From JAHBVL01 sp964461025 (GTDB lineage: Bacteria; Chloroflexota; Chloroflexia; Thermomicrobiales; UBA6265), in NCBI GenBank assembly GCA_964461025.1, contig CAYWSE010000012.1, forward strand, positions 1 to 64,000: a stretch of DNA of 64,000 bases. The letters run 5' to 3'. Positions 50,169 through 59,338 of this stretch are shown one piece after another. Every line of letters begins with the position of its first letter. Within the stretch, counting starts at the first letter, position 1. A program made the translations under genes and the position numbers. The notes under the pieces are model-generated. The model saw only the letters and a program-made list of their open reading frames with translations. It was not told where the DNA came from and did no database searches.

Positions 50169-52087
50169 CAGCGCAGTTGAGCAGCCGGTATGTCTCGTTC
50201 GATGATCAGCAATGGCTGCTTGAGTCCCATCACCTCACGAACTGCCGACGCAATACCTGTTTCGTCGATTCCGGCGATCTCGCGAAGTCGTTTTTGTGAT
50301 GCCTGTTCGTAGATGCGGTCCGCGACGCCAAGAACTCTGACCGGAACTTCCACCTGATGTTCGGCCAGCAACTCCAGCACGCTCGACCCAAAGCCGCCCG
50401 CGACCACGTTTTCCTCGACGGTGACCACGGCTCCGCACTCACGCGCGGCGGCGAGAATCAATGCTTCATCGAGCGGTTTGGCGAATCTGGCATTGATGAC
50501 GCGCGCCTGGGTGCCTTCGACAGCGAGGCGTTCGGCAGCGACTTCCGCAGTTCGGGCCATGACACCGATCGAGATGATCGCCACGTCATCCCCGTCGATC
50601 AGCACTTCGCCTTTCCCGATTGGTAGGGCCGTCATCGGTTGGCTAGTGTCAGCTCCCACTCCGGCGCCCCGTGGATAGCGAATCGCCACCGGCCCGTCGG
50701 TGTGCTGGACGGCGGTTTTCAGCATGTCCCTCAGCTCGGCCTCGTCCTTTGGGGCCATGATCGTCATTCCCGGCAGGCAGCCGAGATAAGAGAGATCGAA
50801 GATGCCGTGATGGGTGCGTCCGTCGTCTCCAGCGAACCCGGCCCGGTCGAGCGCAAAAATCACCGGCAATCGCTGCAGACAGACATCGTGGATGATCTGG
50901 TCGTAGGCGCGCTGCAGGAAGGTCGAGTAGATCGCGCACACCGGCCGGATGCCTTGCGTCGCCAGTCCGGCGGCGAAGGTCACCGCGTGCTGTTCGGCAA
51001 TACCGACGTCGAAACAGCGATCGGGATGGACTTTGGCGAATGCATTCAGTGAAGTTCCGGTCGGCATAGCGGCGGTGATCGCAACAATGTCCGCGTTCTC
51101 ATTTGCCAGTTCGATCAGCGCCTGGGCGAAAACATCCTGATACTTGGGCGGCGCCGGCGAGGCGCTCTTCGCTCCCGCAGGTTTAGCGGAGACACTGTGA
51201 CTGCGTTCGAGATCGAACTCGGCGTCCGCGAAACCCTTCCCCTTTTCCGTCAACACATGAAGAAACACCGGCGTTTCCAGCTGCTTCGCCTGTTTCAATG
51301 AATCGATGAGCAGCCGGATATCGTGTCCAGCAACCGGTCCCAGATAGGTAAAACCAAGCTCTTCCCAGATCATGCGGTGATAGACAAACTCCTTGAACGA
51401 GTCTTTCCACCGCTTGCCGAGCTCGATCAGCAGATCGCCCTGAGGCATCTTTTCCAACACAGACTGGATGTCGTCCTTGGCCCGGTTGTATCTCCGGTCG
51501 GTTCTGACCCGATCGAGATACTTGCTGATCGCGCCGACATTTGGCGCGATCGACATCTCATTGTCATTGAGCACGACGATGAACGGGAATTGCTGATGTC
51601 CGGCGTTGTTCAGTCCCTCGAACGCCATACCGCCAGTGAGGGCGCCATCGCCGATGACAGCAACCGCACGATGCGTCGTCTCGGGGTCACGCAAGTGCTG
51701 CGCGACAGCGATGCCGAGCGCCGCGGAAATCGAGGTGCTGGCGTGGCCGGCGCCAAACGCGTCATGAGGCGACTCATCCCGTGACAAAAAGCCGGAAATG
51801 CCCGCCTCTTGACGGAGGGTGCCAAATCGTTCCAGGCGCCCTGTCAGCAGCTTGTGGGCATAGGCCTGATGCCCGACGTCCCAGACGATCGCGTCATCGG
51901 GTGAATCGAAAACCGCATGAAGCGCAATCGCCAGCTCGACCGCACCCAGGCTTGCTCCCAGGTGCCCGCCCGTCTGTGTGACGACCCGGATCAGCTCTTC
52001 GCGAATCTCAGCTGCCAGCTGCTCGAGTTCAGTGATCGAGAGCGAGTGGAGTTCGGATGGGTCATCGATGGTGGAAAGGAGCGTCAT
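50168..52087 (-). CDS. dxs: 1-deoxy-D-xylulose-5-phosphate synthase
   Basis: A 639-residue thiamine-diphosphate enzyme that makes DXP from pyruvate and glyceraldehyde 3-phosphate, the first step of the MEP isoprenoid pathway. WDVGHQAYAHKLLTGR, the TPP motif GDGALTGGMAFEGLNNAG, the transketolase-like GIAEQHAVTFAAGLA, and DRAGFAGDDGRTHHG with RYPRG are all present, so the enzyme is complete. ATG at 52087 (MTLLSTIDD) is chosen because the longer frame crosses the divergent gene. It leads dxs-rsmG-DUF402. Dxs implies isoprenoid and quinone or carotenoid synthesis by the MEP route. Confidence 0.97.
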   Translation of the reverse strand: MTLLSTIDDPSELHSLSITELEQLAAEIREELIRVVTQTGGHLGASLGAVELAIALHAVFDSPDDAIVWDVGHQAYAHKLLTGRLERFGTLRQEAGISGFLSRDESPHDAFGAGHASTSISAALGIAVAQHLRDPETTHRAVAVIGDGALTGGMAFEGLNNAGHQQFPFIVVLNDNEMSIAPNVGAISKYLDRVRTDRRYNRAKDDIQSVLEKMPQGDLLIELGKRWKDSFKEFVYHRMIWEELGFTYLGPVAGHDIRLLIDSLKQAKQLETPVFLHVLTEKGKGFADAEFDLERSHSVSAKPAGAKSASPAPPKYQDVFAQALIELANENADIVAITAAMPTGTSLNAFAKVHPDRCFDVGIAEQHAVTFAAGLATQGIRPVCAIYSTFLQRAYDQIIHDVCLQRLPVIFALDRAGFAGDDGRTHHGIFDLSYLGCLPGMTIMAPKDEAELRDMLKTAVQHTDGPVAIRYPRGAGVGADTSQPMTALPIGKGEVLIDGDDVAIISIGVMARTAEVAAERLAVEGTQARVINARFAKPLDEALILAAARECGAVVTVEENVVAGGFGSSVLELLAEHQVEVPVRVLGVADRIYEQASQKRLREIAGIDETGIASAVREVMGLKQPLLIIERDIPAAQLR

Positions 52088-52324
52088 GCTGGTGTGATGT
52101 CTCACCTTCTTGCGTGTCATCAACATACAGGCCCGGCAACGCAGCACCCTGGAAATCATTCGACCGGAGGAAGCAAAGAGAAAACAAGCCGGTCGGGCGC
52201 AATTGCTGAGCGGTCGACCAAGCCCAGAGGGTCTCAAATCGACGAACATGAACCGGGAACACGGCGCTCCGGTTATCCTGAAATAGTACGCCAGATCGAC
52301 GACCTTCGGCAGCGATTCGGTCGA

Positions 52325-53416
52325 ATGCGGAGCTATGACATCGTGGAAACGCAAAGAGACTCTTCGACAAGAATTCTGGCGATCGACGTCGGCGCCGGAA
52401 CGCAGGACATCCTGGTCTACGATGCGTCGCGCAGCCCTGAGAACTGTTTCAAGATGGTGCTCCCGTCGCAAACGCAGGTTATCGCTTCGCGGATTCGCAC
52501 TTCGACGAGCGAAGGCCGGGCGATCCACCTCGACGGTCTGCTGATGGGCGGTGGCGCTTCGACAGATGCGATTCTCGCCCACATTGCGGCAGGACTGCGC
52601 ATCACGGCGACTCCCTCAGCCGCCGCGACAGTCCACAACAACCTGGACAGGGTCCGGCTCCAGGGGGTGGAAATCGCGGAAGCGGCGCCGGATGGGGCCA
52701 CGGTGATCCGAACGGGTGACGTCGATCTTCCCGCGATCGCGGCCGTTCTCGATCGATTCGCTGTGCCGATGCCGAAGAATATTGCCGTCGCGGTCCAGGA
52801 TCATGGGTACCGGCCCGGACAGGGAAACAACGACGTGCGGTTCGAGTATTTGCAGTCGTTGCTGGACGAGGGAGGCGAGCTGTCGCATATGGTGTTCACG
52901 GAGGCGCCCCCCGGGATGACGCGGATGTCCTCTGTTCTGGGCGCGATTGGTGGCGGCGTGGTCATGGATACCGGCGCAGCGGCTGTGCTGGGCGCCCTTG
53001 GCGACCCTCTTGTGCGCCTGCATGCGCAGGCCGATGGTGTCGTTCTTGTCAATGTCGGCAACATGCACACGTTCGCAACGCTCTTGAAGCACGACCGTCT
53101 CTACGGCCTGTTCGAACATCACACCGGAGGCATTTCGGCAGAGATTATTGGAACGCTGGTTTCCGGTCTTCAGACGGGAACGCTTGATCCCAGTTCTTTC
53201 CGCGAGCAGTTCGATGGTCACGGAGCGGCAATTCATCCGGAATATGGCACAGAGGGTCCGTTCTCGTTCGTTGCTGTCACTGGACCGAATCGAGGCATTG
53301 CGCGTGAGCTTGGTTATCACGAAGCGGCGCCCTTTGGCGACATGATGCTGACCGGCGCCTACGGTCTCGCCGAGGGCATGCTGATGCACATGCGGCGGGA
53401 GGAGAGCACGGCATGA
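52325..53416 (+). CDS. DUF1786 protein, actin-like ATPase fold candidate
   Basis: A 363-residue protein. The opening LAIDVGAGTQDILVYD resembles the first phosphate-binding strand of sugar-kinase/actin-fold proteins, and VMDTGAAAVLGAL and VLVNVGNMHTFATLL could be later loops. The family (DUF1786) is found in bacteria and archaea without a proven role. ATG at 52325 is preferred; the 230 bp between it and divergent dxs hold no gene. A small hypothetical gene converges on its end. Confidence 0.75.
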   Translation: MRSYDIVETQRDSSTRILAIDVGAGTQDILVYDASRSPENCFKMVLPSQTQVIASRIRTSTSEGRAIHLDGLLMGGGASTDAILAHIAAGLRITATPSAAATVHNNLDRVRLQGVEIAEAAPDGATVIRTGDVDLPAIAAVLDRFAVPMPKNIAVAVQDHGYRPGQGNNDVRFEYLQSLLDEGGELSHMVFTEAPPGMTRMSSVLGAIGGGVVMDTGAAAVLGALGDPLVRLHAQADGVVLVNVGNMHTFATLLKHDRLYGLFEHHTGGISAEIIGTLVSGLQTGTLDPSSFREQFDGHGAAIHPEYGTEGPFSFVAVTGPNRGIARELGYHEAAPFGDMMLTGAYGLAEGMLMHMRREESTA

Positions 53417-53448
53417 TTGCTGTCCAGCCTGAGCTGACCGCGGACCAC

Positions 53449-53859
53449 CTACGGGGATTCAGAGGTTGGCAGGATGTTCCCGTCATCGACATTGTCTGGC
53501 GGCGCAGCAAGCTGTGTGACAGGCTTCAGGCGCCCGGAGCCCGACAGCGTTTGCCGGTGATCGATCCCCGTGTGAGCTGGAGCGTTCGACGGCGCCCAAC
53601 GCAATACCGGTTGCCAGGAACTCAGCGTGCCGATGCGATCGGTTGCCAATCCTGCTGGAATGTCACGGAGCGGTTCCGCGAAGGAATCAGGCGCGGACGA
53701 CACAGAGAGCACACTGGTGCCCTCGATCGTTCTGTCTGGATCAGGCACCCGGTTGTCGAGTGCATGGACCACAAAAGCCACAAGCAAACAGAGGATTATG
53801 CCTGCCCCAAATGAGGCATGAGCGACCGGGTTGTGAAGAGCCGAGCGGAACGCGTTCAT
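53449..53859 (-). CDS. Hypothetical protein with one N-terminal membrane helix
   Basis: A 136-residue frame starting MNAFRSALHNPVAHASFG, with one helix (FGAGIILCLLVAFVVHAL) and a 100-residue low-complexity outer part rich in Pro, Ser and Asp. An overlapping plus-strand frame (53413-53814) is Arg/Cys/Trp-rich and looks less like protein, so the minus-strand frame is preferred. No family is recognised. It ends 32 bp past the DUF1786 stop, tail-to-tail. Confidence 0.5.
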   Translation of the reverse strand: MNAFRSALHNPVAHASFGAGIILCLLVAFVVHALDNRVPDPDRTIEGTSVLSVSSAPDSFAEPLRDIPAGLATDRIGTLSSWQPVLRWAPSNAPAHTGIDHRQTLSGSGRLKPVTQLAAPPDNVDDGNILPTSESP

Positions 53860-54030
53860 GCGCGACCTCGCCGGGAGTTCGCCACCAGATGTCAAAAGAA
53901 GCGGAGGAATGGTGGCGATTCTCTTGAAGTATACGCATGCTTTGTGCCGAGGGCCTGTCGGATCCGCTCGAAGCCAGCCGAGACGGCGCAGGTCTCCCTT
54001 GGTCTTGTCGGCAAATCACGGCATGTCCTG

Positions 54031-54039
54031 TGCTAGTCT
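54031..54039 (+). promoter_or_regulatory. Possible extended -10 element before the ABC exporter operon
   Basis: TGC-TAGTCT resembles an extended -10. No good -35 is seen. A perfect palindrome CTGATCGATCAG (54111-54122) touches the AGGGG ribosome site further down and could be a regulatory site. Confidence 0.3.
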
Positions 54040-54135
54040 AGTTTTCGCGCTCAATCGCCGAAGGAGTTTGTGAGCGCTTGTTTGCCTCGTACTGGTGACG
54101 TCGTAGAGATCTGATCGATCAGGGGATGAAATGAC

Positions 54136-54876
54136 ATGAGCGTGTCTGACGAGATTATTCGGGCGTCCGGAGTCGTGAAAACATACGACACAGGAACAAC
54201 CAAGGTTCCGGCATTGCGCGGAGTTGATCTTTCGATTCGCCGGGGCGAAATGGTCGCCGTGATGGGGCCCTCAGGATGCGGGAAGACGACATTGCTGAAT
54301 TGCCTGTCGGGGCTTGACCATGTAGACACCGGCGAAATCTGGCTTGATGGCAAGAATCTTGCCCAGATGTCCGATCGCGACCGCACAACCTGGCGAGCGG
54401 AACGGATGGGATTCATCTTTCAGGTATATAACCTTTTGCCGGTCTTGAAGGCAGTCGAAAATGTTGAACTGCCCCTCCTCGTGTCCGGCATGAGGCAGGG
54501 TGAAGCGCGAGATCGCTCGATGCAGGCGCTGGAGCGAGTTGGATTGACCGACTGGGCGAAACACCGCCCCGCCGAACTGTCCGGTGGACAGCGACAGCGA
54601 GTCACAATCGCCAGGGCACTCGTGAACAACCCGGCAATCGTCTGGGCCGACGAGCCAACTGGCGCTCTCGATTCGACAACCGCCTCGGACATTATCGGAT
54701 TGATGAAGGAACTCAATGCGAGCAATGCTCTGACGTTGCTGATCGTCACACACGATCTGACTGTCGGCAATCAATGCCAGCGGATTATCCATATGCGCGA
54801 CGGCGAGATAACGGGCGAAGTGATCCCGGATCAATCTCGAGAAGATATCTCCCAGTTGGCCGGGGCACACGCCTAG
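54136..54876 (+). CDS. ABC transporter ATPase, LolD/MacB type
   Basis: A 246-residue ATPase of the MacB/LolD group, partner of FtsX-type permeases. Walker A is GPSGCGKTTLLNCLSG near residue 45, the Q-loop region is FIFQVYNLLPVLKAVENVEL, the signature is LSGGQRQRVTIARALVNNPA, and Walker B with D-loop is VWADEPTGALDSTTA. All catalytic motifs are intact. The permease gene follows after about 75 bp. Such systems use ATP binding to push or pull on outer proteins, releasing lipoproteins, peptides or drugs. Confidence 0.94.
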   Translation: MSVSDEIIRASGVVKTYDTGTTKVPALRGVDLSIRRGEMVAVMGPSGCGKTTLLNCLSGLDHVDTGEIWLDGKNLAQMSDRDRTTWRAERMGFIFQVYNLLPVLKAVENVELPLLVSGMRQGEARDRSMQALERVGLTDWAKHRPAELSGGQRQRVTIARALVNNPAIVWADEPTGALDSTTASDIIGLMKELNASNALTLLIVTHDLTVGNQCQRIIHMRDGEITGEVIPDQSREDISQLAGAHA

Positions 54877-54953
54877 GCACTCTCTACTTTCAAGACCTCC
54901 GACCTCCGACTCATACGGGCTGATACTCTTGGCCGGATTTTGCAGGTGTGTGG

Positions 54954-57900
54954 ATGAACGAAATATTTGGCGTTCCGATGAGCTCCATCATGACGGTGTT
55001 GGTCGTCATGCTGGCAATCTGTCTCGTCGTCTTTCTCTGGATCGCGTGGCGCCGCCGCGTCATGTTCAAGGTCGGCGTCCGCAATATTCCCCGCCGTCCG
55101 GCCCAATCGGTGTTGGTGATCATCGGCCTGATGCTCTCGACTCTGATCATCGCCGCGGCATTGGGAACCGGCGACACTATCGACTATTCGGCGACCGCAC
55201 TGACCTATGACTCGCTGGGCGCTGCTGATGAGCTTGTCGTCCACAGCACGACAGGGGACGGCGAGGGCAGCATCGCGTCTTCTTTGCAGGAACGCATCCC
55301 GCAAAGCACTGTGGACGATCTCGATGCGCTCTTCGCAGACAGCGACCTGGTCGATGGCATCATGCCATTGCTGATCGAACAGGTGCCGGTCTTTCTCTTC
55401 GAAGGCGGCATTCCCGACGCCGACGCCGATCTCACCACGATGATGACGGACGGCACGATCACGCAGGCCGAGCCAACCGCCTATCTCGCAGGCATCGACT
55501 CCGCCAGAGCGGAACAGTTCGGTGGGCTGAAGTCGAGCCAGGGCGACCCGATCGATCTCGGCAGTCTGCCGGCCGGCCAAATCATCATCAGCGAAACGAT
55601 GGAAGAGGACCTCAACGCCCAAGTCGGCGACGCAGTCGGGTTCGTGTACAACAACCAGCCGCAGGTCCTGGAAATCGCCGCCATCGCCGAGGATTCCGCG
55701 CTCAGCGGCCGCTTCGACGCCAACACGCCAAGCATGGTGCTCGACCTCGCATATATGCAGGAATTGCTTGGAGCCGAGGGAGAGATCACTGCCGTGGCGA
55801 TCTCCAACCGTGGCGACGAACGCGAGGGCATGGAACTCACGGACGAAGTGACCGAGACGATACAAGCGTCGATAGCCGGTCAGGATTTGGGCGTCGATAC
55901 GATCAAGCGAGATTCCATCGAACTCGCCAACCTCCTTTCAAGTATCTTCACGACGTTTTTCCTCCTCTTCGGGCTTTTCTCGATTGCGGTTGGCATCCTG
56001 CTGATCGTGCTGATCTTCTCGATGCTGGCAGCGGAACGGCGACCGGAAATGGGCATGACCCGCGCCGTCGGGGGACAACGCGCTCAGCTCATTCAGTCGT
56101 TCATCGCCGAAGGTACGGTCTACGCACTCTTTGCCGGATTGATCGGTGTCATTCTGGGTGCGCTGGGCGCATACATCATTGCCTGGTCGCTTGGTTCCAT
56201 CTTTGGCGACTTTTTCGAAATCGAAGCGCACATCACGCCCCGCAGCATGGTCGTGGCGTACTGCCTGGGCGTAGTCATCACATTCATTGCCGTCGTCGTC
56301 GCCAGCTGGCGCAACAGCCGCCTGAATATCGTGGCGGCGGTACGCGACATTCCAGACGTCACATCACCGGTCAAGAAGCGACGAACGCTCATCTGGGCGG
56401 CGCTGGCATTCGTCATCGGCGTGTTGAGCGCGATGGGCGGTTTGTCGAGCGACTCGGCCTTTCTCGCCTATTTCGGATTGAGCCTGGCGCCGTTCGGCAT
56501 CGGTCTCGTACTTCGCTACCTCGGCGTGTCGAGCCGAATCGTCTTCACCGCAATCGGCGTCTATCTGCTGGTGCTCTGGCTGCTGCCAGATGCGTGGTCG
56601 CGGAAGATTTTCGGTGAACTGAACGGCGACATCGAGATGTTCTTCCTCTCAGGGATTTTCCTGGTCGCCGGTTCGACGATGATGATCGTCCAGAATCTCG
56701 ATGTGCTTCTGGCCGGATTCAGCAAGATCGGCGGGATCTTCAAGTCGGCGTTGCCGTCGCTGAAAACGGCAATCGCCTTTCCCGCCCAGGCGCCCTCCCG
56801 AACGGGCATGACCATCGCGATGTTCAGCCTGATCGTCTTTTCGCTCGTGGTATTCGCCACGATCAACCAGAACTTCGTCAATATCTTCCTTGGCGACGAC
56901 GCAAACGCCGGATGGGATATCCGCGCCGACCAGACCACGGCGAATCCATTGGGAAGCACCGACGATGTCGTCGCCACACTCGATGCGCGGGGCGTCGACA
57001 CCTCTCAGATATCGGCGATTGGCGCCGGCACGACCTTCTTCCAGGGGCAGGTCAACCGAGTTGGCGGCGACCAGGGCACCTACATCCTTCACGGTATCGA
57101 CGACGGTTTGATTACGGCGTCGACACTCGAGTTCCAGCAACGAGCGACAGGGTTCGATTCCAACGAAGCGATTGTCGAAGCGTTGCTCAACGACCCAACG
57201 ATAGCCGTGATCGACTCGTTCGCGCTGTCGCAGAACCAGGGTTTTGGCGGTATGGAGGATCAGTTCAACCTCGGCGATCCAGACGGAGATGGTCCGGAAA
57301 CGGGTCTCGAATCGGATATGAAGACCTTTGACCCCATCGCCATCCAGGTCGAGAGCGCCGATGGGTCTCTGCATGATTTGACGATCATCGGCATCATCGA
57401 CCAGAAGATCAGCTCGCTCTTCGGACTCTATGTGAATCAGGCGGTCATGGACCAGATCCAGCCTGATCCTCAACTCGTGTCGTATTTCATGCAGCTGCAC
57501 GATCCGTCGATATCGAGTGAATTCGCTCAACAGGTCGAATCGGCTCTGCTCGTCAACGGCGTCGACGCCGTATCCATCAAGGATGAACTGGAGGACTCCC
57601 AGGACCAGAATCGCGCGTTCCTGTACATCATTCAGGGATTCATGGCGCTTGGATTGCTGGTCGGACTGGCGGCAGTTGGCGTGATCGCATTCAGGGCAGT
57701 CGTCGAGCGACGCCAACAAATCGGCGTATTGCGCGCGATTGGCTTTCAGCCAGGGATGGTGTCTTTGTCGTTCCTGGCGGAGCAGCTCTTCGTGGTCGGC
57801 ATCGGCTCGCTGACGGGCGCGATTCTCGGTCTAGCATTGTCCAAGATTCTTTTCATGAGCGACGACTTCGCGCCAAGCGGCGCCGATTTCGTGATTCCGT

Positions 57901-58016
57901 GGGAGATCGTGCTGGTGATCATCATCGTGACCCTCATCGCCGCCATGCTGATGACCTTTATACCCGCCCGCCAGGCATCCAAACTGGCGCCCGCCGAAGC
58001 ATTGCGCTACGAGTAG
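54954..58016 (+). CDS. ABC transporter permease with two FtsX domains
   Basis: A 1,020-residue membrane protein. An N-terminal helix pair is followed by the first outer domain (about 60-330), then helices with LLFGLFSIAVGILLIVLIFS. AERRPEMGMTRAVGGQRAQL is the coupling loop of the first FtsX domain. A central set of helices (about 480-600) precedes a second outer domain, and a second FtsX domain near the end has VVERRQQIGVLRAIGFQPGM with the final PARQASKLAPAEALRYE. This is the large predicted-permease type found in Gram-positive and Chloroflexota genomes. ATG at 54954 is preferred over GTG at 54948. A strong hairpin follows. The substrate is unknown. Confidence 0.93.
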   Translation: MNEIFGVPMSSIMTVLVVMLAICLVVFLWIAWRRRVMFKVGVRNIPRRPAQSVLVIIGLMLSTLIIAAALGTGDTIDYSATALTYDSLGAADELVVHSTTGDGEGSIASSLQERIPQSTVDDLDALFADSDLVDGIMPLLIEQVPVFLFEGGIPDADADLTTMMTDGTITQAEPTAYLAGIDSARAEQFGGLKSSQGDPIDLGSLPAGQIIISETMEEDLNAQVGDAVGFVYNNQPQVLEIAAIAEDSALSGRFDANTPSMVLDLAYMQELLGAEGEITAVAISNRGDEREGMELTDEVTETIQASIAGQDLGVDTIKRDSIELANLLSSIFTTFFLLFGLFSIAVGILLIVLIFSMLAAERRPEMGMTRAVGGQRAQLIQSFIAEGTVYALFAGLIGVILGALGAYIIAWSLGSIFGDFFEIEAHITPRSMVVAYCLGVVITFIAVVVASWRNSRLNIVAAVRDIPDVTSPVKKRRTLIWAALAFVIGVLSAMGGLSSDSAFLAYFGLSLAPFGIGLVLRYLGVSSRIVFTAIGVYLLVLWLLPDAWSRKIFGELNGDIEMFFLSGIFLVAGSTMMIVQNLDVLLAGFSKIGGIFKSALPSLKTAIAFPAQAPSRTGMTIAMFSLIVFSLVVFATINQNFVNIFLGDDANAGWDIRADQTTANPLGSTDDVVATLDARGVDTSQISAIGAGTTFFQGQVNRVGGDQGTYILHGIDDGLITASTLEFQQRATGFDSNEAIVEALLNDPTIAVIDSFALSQNQGFGGMEDQFNLGDPDGDGPETGLESDMKTFDPIAIQVESADGSLHDLTIIGIIDQKISSLFGLYVNQAVMDQIQPDPQLVSYFMQLHDPSISSEFAQQVESALLVNGVDAVSIKDELEDSQDQNRAFLYIIQGFMALGLLVGLAAVGVIAFRAVVERRQQIGVLRAIGFQPGMVSLSFLAEQLFVVGIGSLTGAILGLALSKILFMSDDFAPSGADFVIPWEIVLVIIIVTLIAAMLMTFIPARQASKLAPAEALRYE

Positions 58017-58066
58017 TAGCTGCGCATGGCGTGCGCCCGTCGCAACCCAGATGACGATCGGAAACC

Positions 58067-58098
58067 CTCAGGCATCGACCTCCGCGTCGATGCCTGAG
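58067..58098 (+). terminator. Hairpin terminator after the ABC permease
   Basis: A perfect 13-bp inverted repeat (CTCAGGCATCGAC, six-base loop, GTCGATGCCTGAG). No T-run follows, so termination may be assisted. Confidence 0.65.
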
Positions 58099-58198
58099 TC
58101 TGCAGGGCCAAACCGCACAGCCATGACTTACGGATTGCTGGCAAACGAGGTCGTAGTTGGGCGGTTGTGGTGCTAGACGGGCTGCGGACTATGCCCTG

Positions 58199-58534
58199 CT
58201 ATCTGACCCGTGCTTCGGCCGGAGGGTTCTGGCACGGCTCGACATGCCAGATGACTTCGTCGCCACCGGCAATCGAGAGCTCGTTGAGGAAATCGGCGAG
58301 CTTGGCAGACTGAATGTAGTAGCTGTTCTCATGCGGCGCATGGAGCAATGGGGTATCGAGCCGAGTCACGACTCGATAAAACGCCGGACGCAACTCCACA
58401 GCTTCGTCAGCTGATTCGGCATGACGATAGTGATACCGGCTTCCTCGAGCGGCACTGATCCAGTCAACATCAGCCCAGCCGCTGCCGTCGTCGTTGTCAG
58501 GAATCCACAGATCGCTCGACGGTCGCTCACTCAC
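58199..58534 (-). CDS. Orphan protein coupled to a MerR regulator
   Basis: A 111-residue soluble protein, Asp/Glu and aromatic rich (for example SGWADVDWISAARGSRYHYR and YYIQSAKLADFLNELS). No family is recognised. The start overlaps the end of the MerR gene by 8 bp, so the pair is coupled and likely acts together, perhaps as an effector or modulator of the regulator. No signal peptide or membrane helix is seen. Confidence 0.6.
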   Translation of the reverse strand: MSERPSSDLWIPDNDDGSGWADVDWISAARGSRYHYRHAESADEAVELRPAFYRVVTRLDTPLLHAPHENSYYIQSAKLADFLNELSIAGGDEVIWHVEPCQNPPAEARVR

Positions 58535-59042
58535 CGGCTTCCATCCGTTCGATCACCGGCCGTGCCAGACCGACGATCAGGTCGGCGGCTTTCTCCAGTG
58601 AGCGGTGCTGACTGCTGCGCTGACGCACGTGAAGCTCGATGTCGGGGTGCAGCTCGATCCGCCGCCAGGTGTCCTCCGCCGGCGCTGACTGAATATTCAG
58701 AAGCGCCAGTATCTCACCGTCTGAGTGGTCGCTGAGCCGCTGGCGAATGTCGGCAAGCGGCAAATGCTGGCTCTTCAGCGCCTGAATCATTTGCAGCCGG
58801 GCAAGATGACCGAGATCGTACGTCGCGCCCGGGCCACGACCATACGCTGGCGGCAGGAGTCCCTCGCTGATGTAGTAGCGGATCGTCCGCCCTGCTACAC
58901 CCGTCTCTCGTTCCAGATCGCCAAGAGCGTAACGATTCGGTTCCGCGGCGATCGGCAACGGCGGCAATCGCCCCGGAGGCGGTTTGCGCGCGATATCCCT
59001 CGTGTTTTGACCTTGTGACGAGCGCCTGCTCGAGTCTGGCAT
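58527..59042 (-). CDS. MerR-family transcription regulator
   Basis: A 171-residue regulator. About 40 basic, Pro-rich residues precede a MerR HTH: YALGDLERETGVAGRTIRYY, then ISEGLLPPAYGRGPGATYDL and LARLQMIQALKSQHLPLADI. The C-terminal 70 residues have no Cys cluster, so it does not look like a metal sensor of the MerR/CueR kind. ATG at 59042 has AGG directly before, and the longer frame reads into the divergent gene. It leads the two-gene unit with the orphan protein. Confidence 0.88.
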   Translation of the reverse strand: MPDSSRRSSQGQNTRDIARKPPPGRLPPLPIAAEPNRYALGDLERETGVAGRTIRYYISEGLLPPAYGRGPGATYDLGHLARLQMIQALKSQHLPLADIRQRLSDHSDGEILALLNIQSAPAEDTWRRIELHPDIELHVRQRSSQHRSLEKAADLIVGLARPVIERMEAGE

Positions 59043-59125
59043 CCTGTCAAAGCTCCACACCTGCTGCCGACAACCGTGCAGCCAGTATCCTAGTCTACCG
59101 ATGCGGGTGAGCGAAGCGAGGAGAC

Positions 59126-59317
59126 GTGGGCGCACAATCGATTATCTGGTTCGTCATCAGTGTGGTGGCTTTGCTATCCGGCCTCCGGTTGCTGGTCAGG
59201 CGCTATCTGCTGAAATCGCCGCAAGCGGTGCAATCGCGCGGAAGCTACACCCTCTTTGCCGTGCTGATGCTCATTACCGCGCTTTTCGCGTTTTTCGCCG
59301 GAATGGTGTCACTCTAG
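59126..59317 (+). CDS. Small two-helix membrane protein
   Basis: A 63-residue protein with two hydrophobic helices (SIIWFVISVVALLSGLRLLV and YTLFAVLMLITALFAFFAGM) around a basic loop (RRYLLKSPQAVQSRG). GTG start with GAGGAG just before it. It lies divergent from the MerR gene and 21 bp ahead of the DUF4287 gene, so it probably shares that transcript. No family is recognised. Confidence 0.6.
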   Translation: MGAQSIIWFVISVVALLSGLRLLVRRYLLKSPQAVQSRGSYTLFAVLMLITALFAFFAGMVSL

Positions 59318-59338
59318 CGCCCGCGCGAGGAGAGAAAC

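Noticed and set aside
53413..53814. Plus-strand frame after the DUF1786 gene
   Set aside because: Rich in Arg, Cys, Trp and His with no hydrophobic core, as shadows of GC-rich genes are. The minus-strand frame has a membrane helix and a more natural composition.
57148..57162. T-arm-like GGTTCGATTCC suggesting a tRNA
   Set aside because: It lies inside the ABC permease frame and no acceptor stem or anticodon arm can be formed around it.
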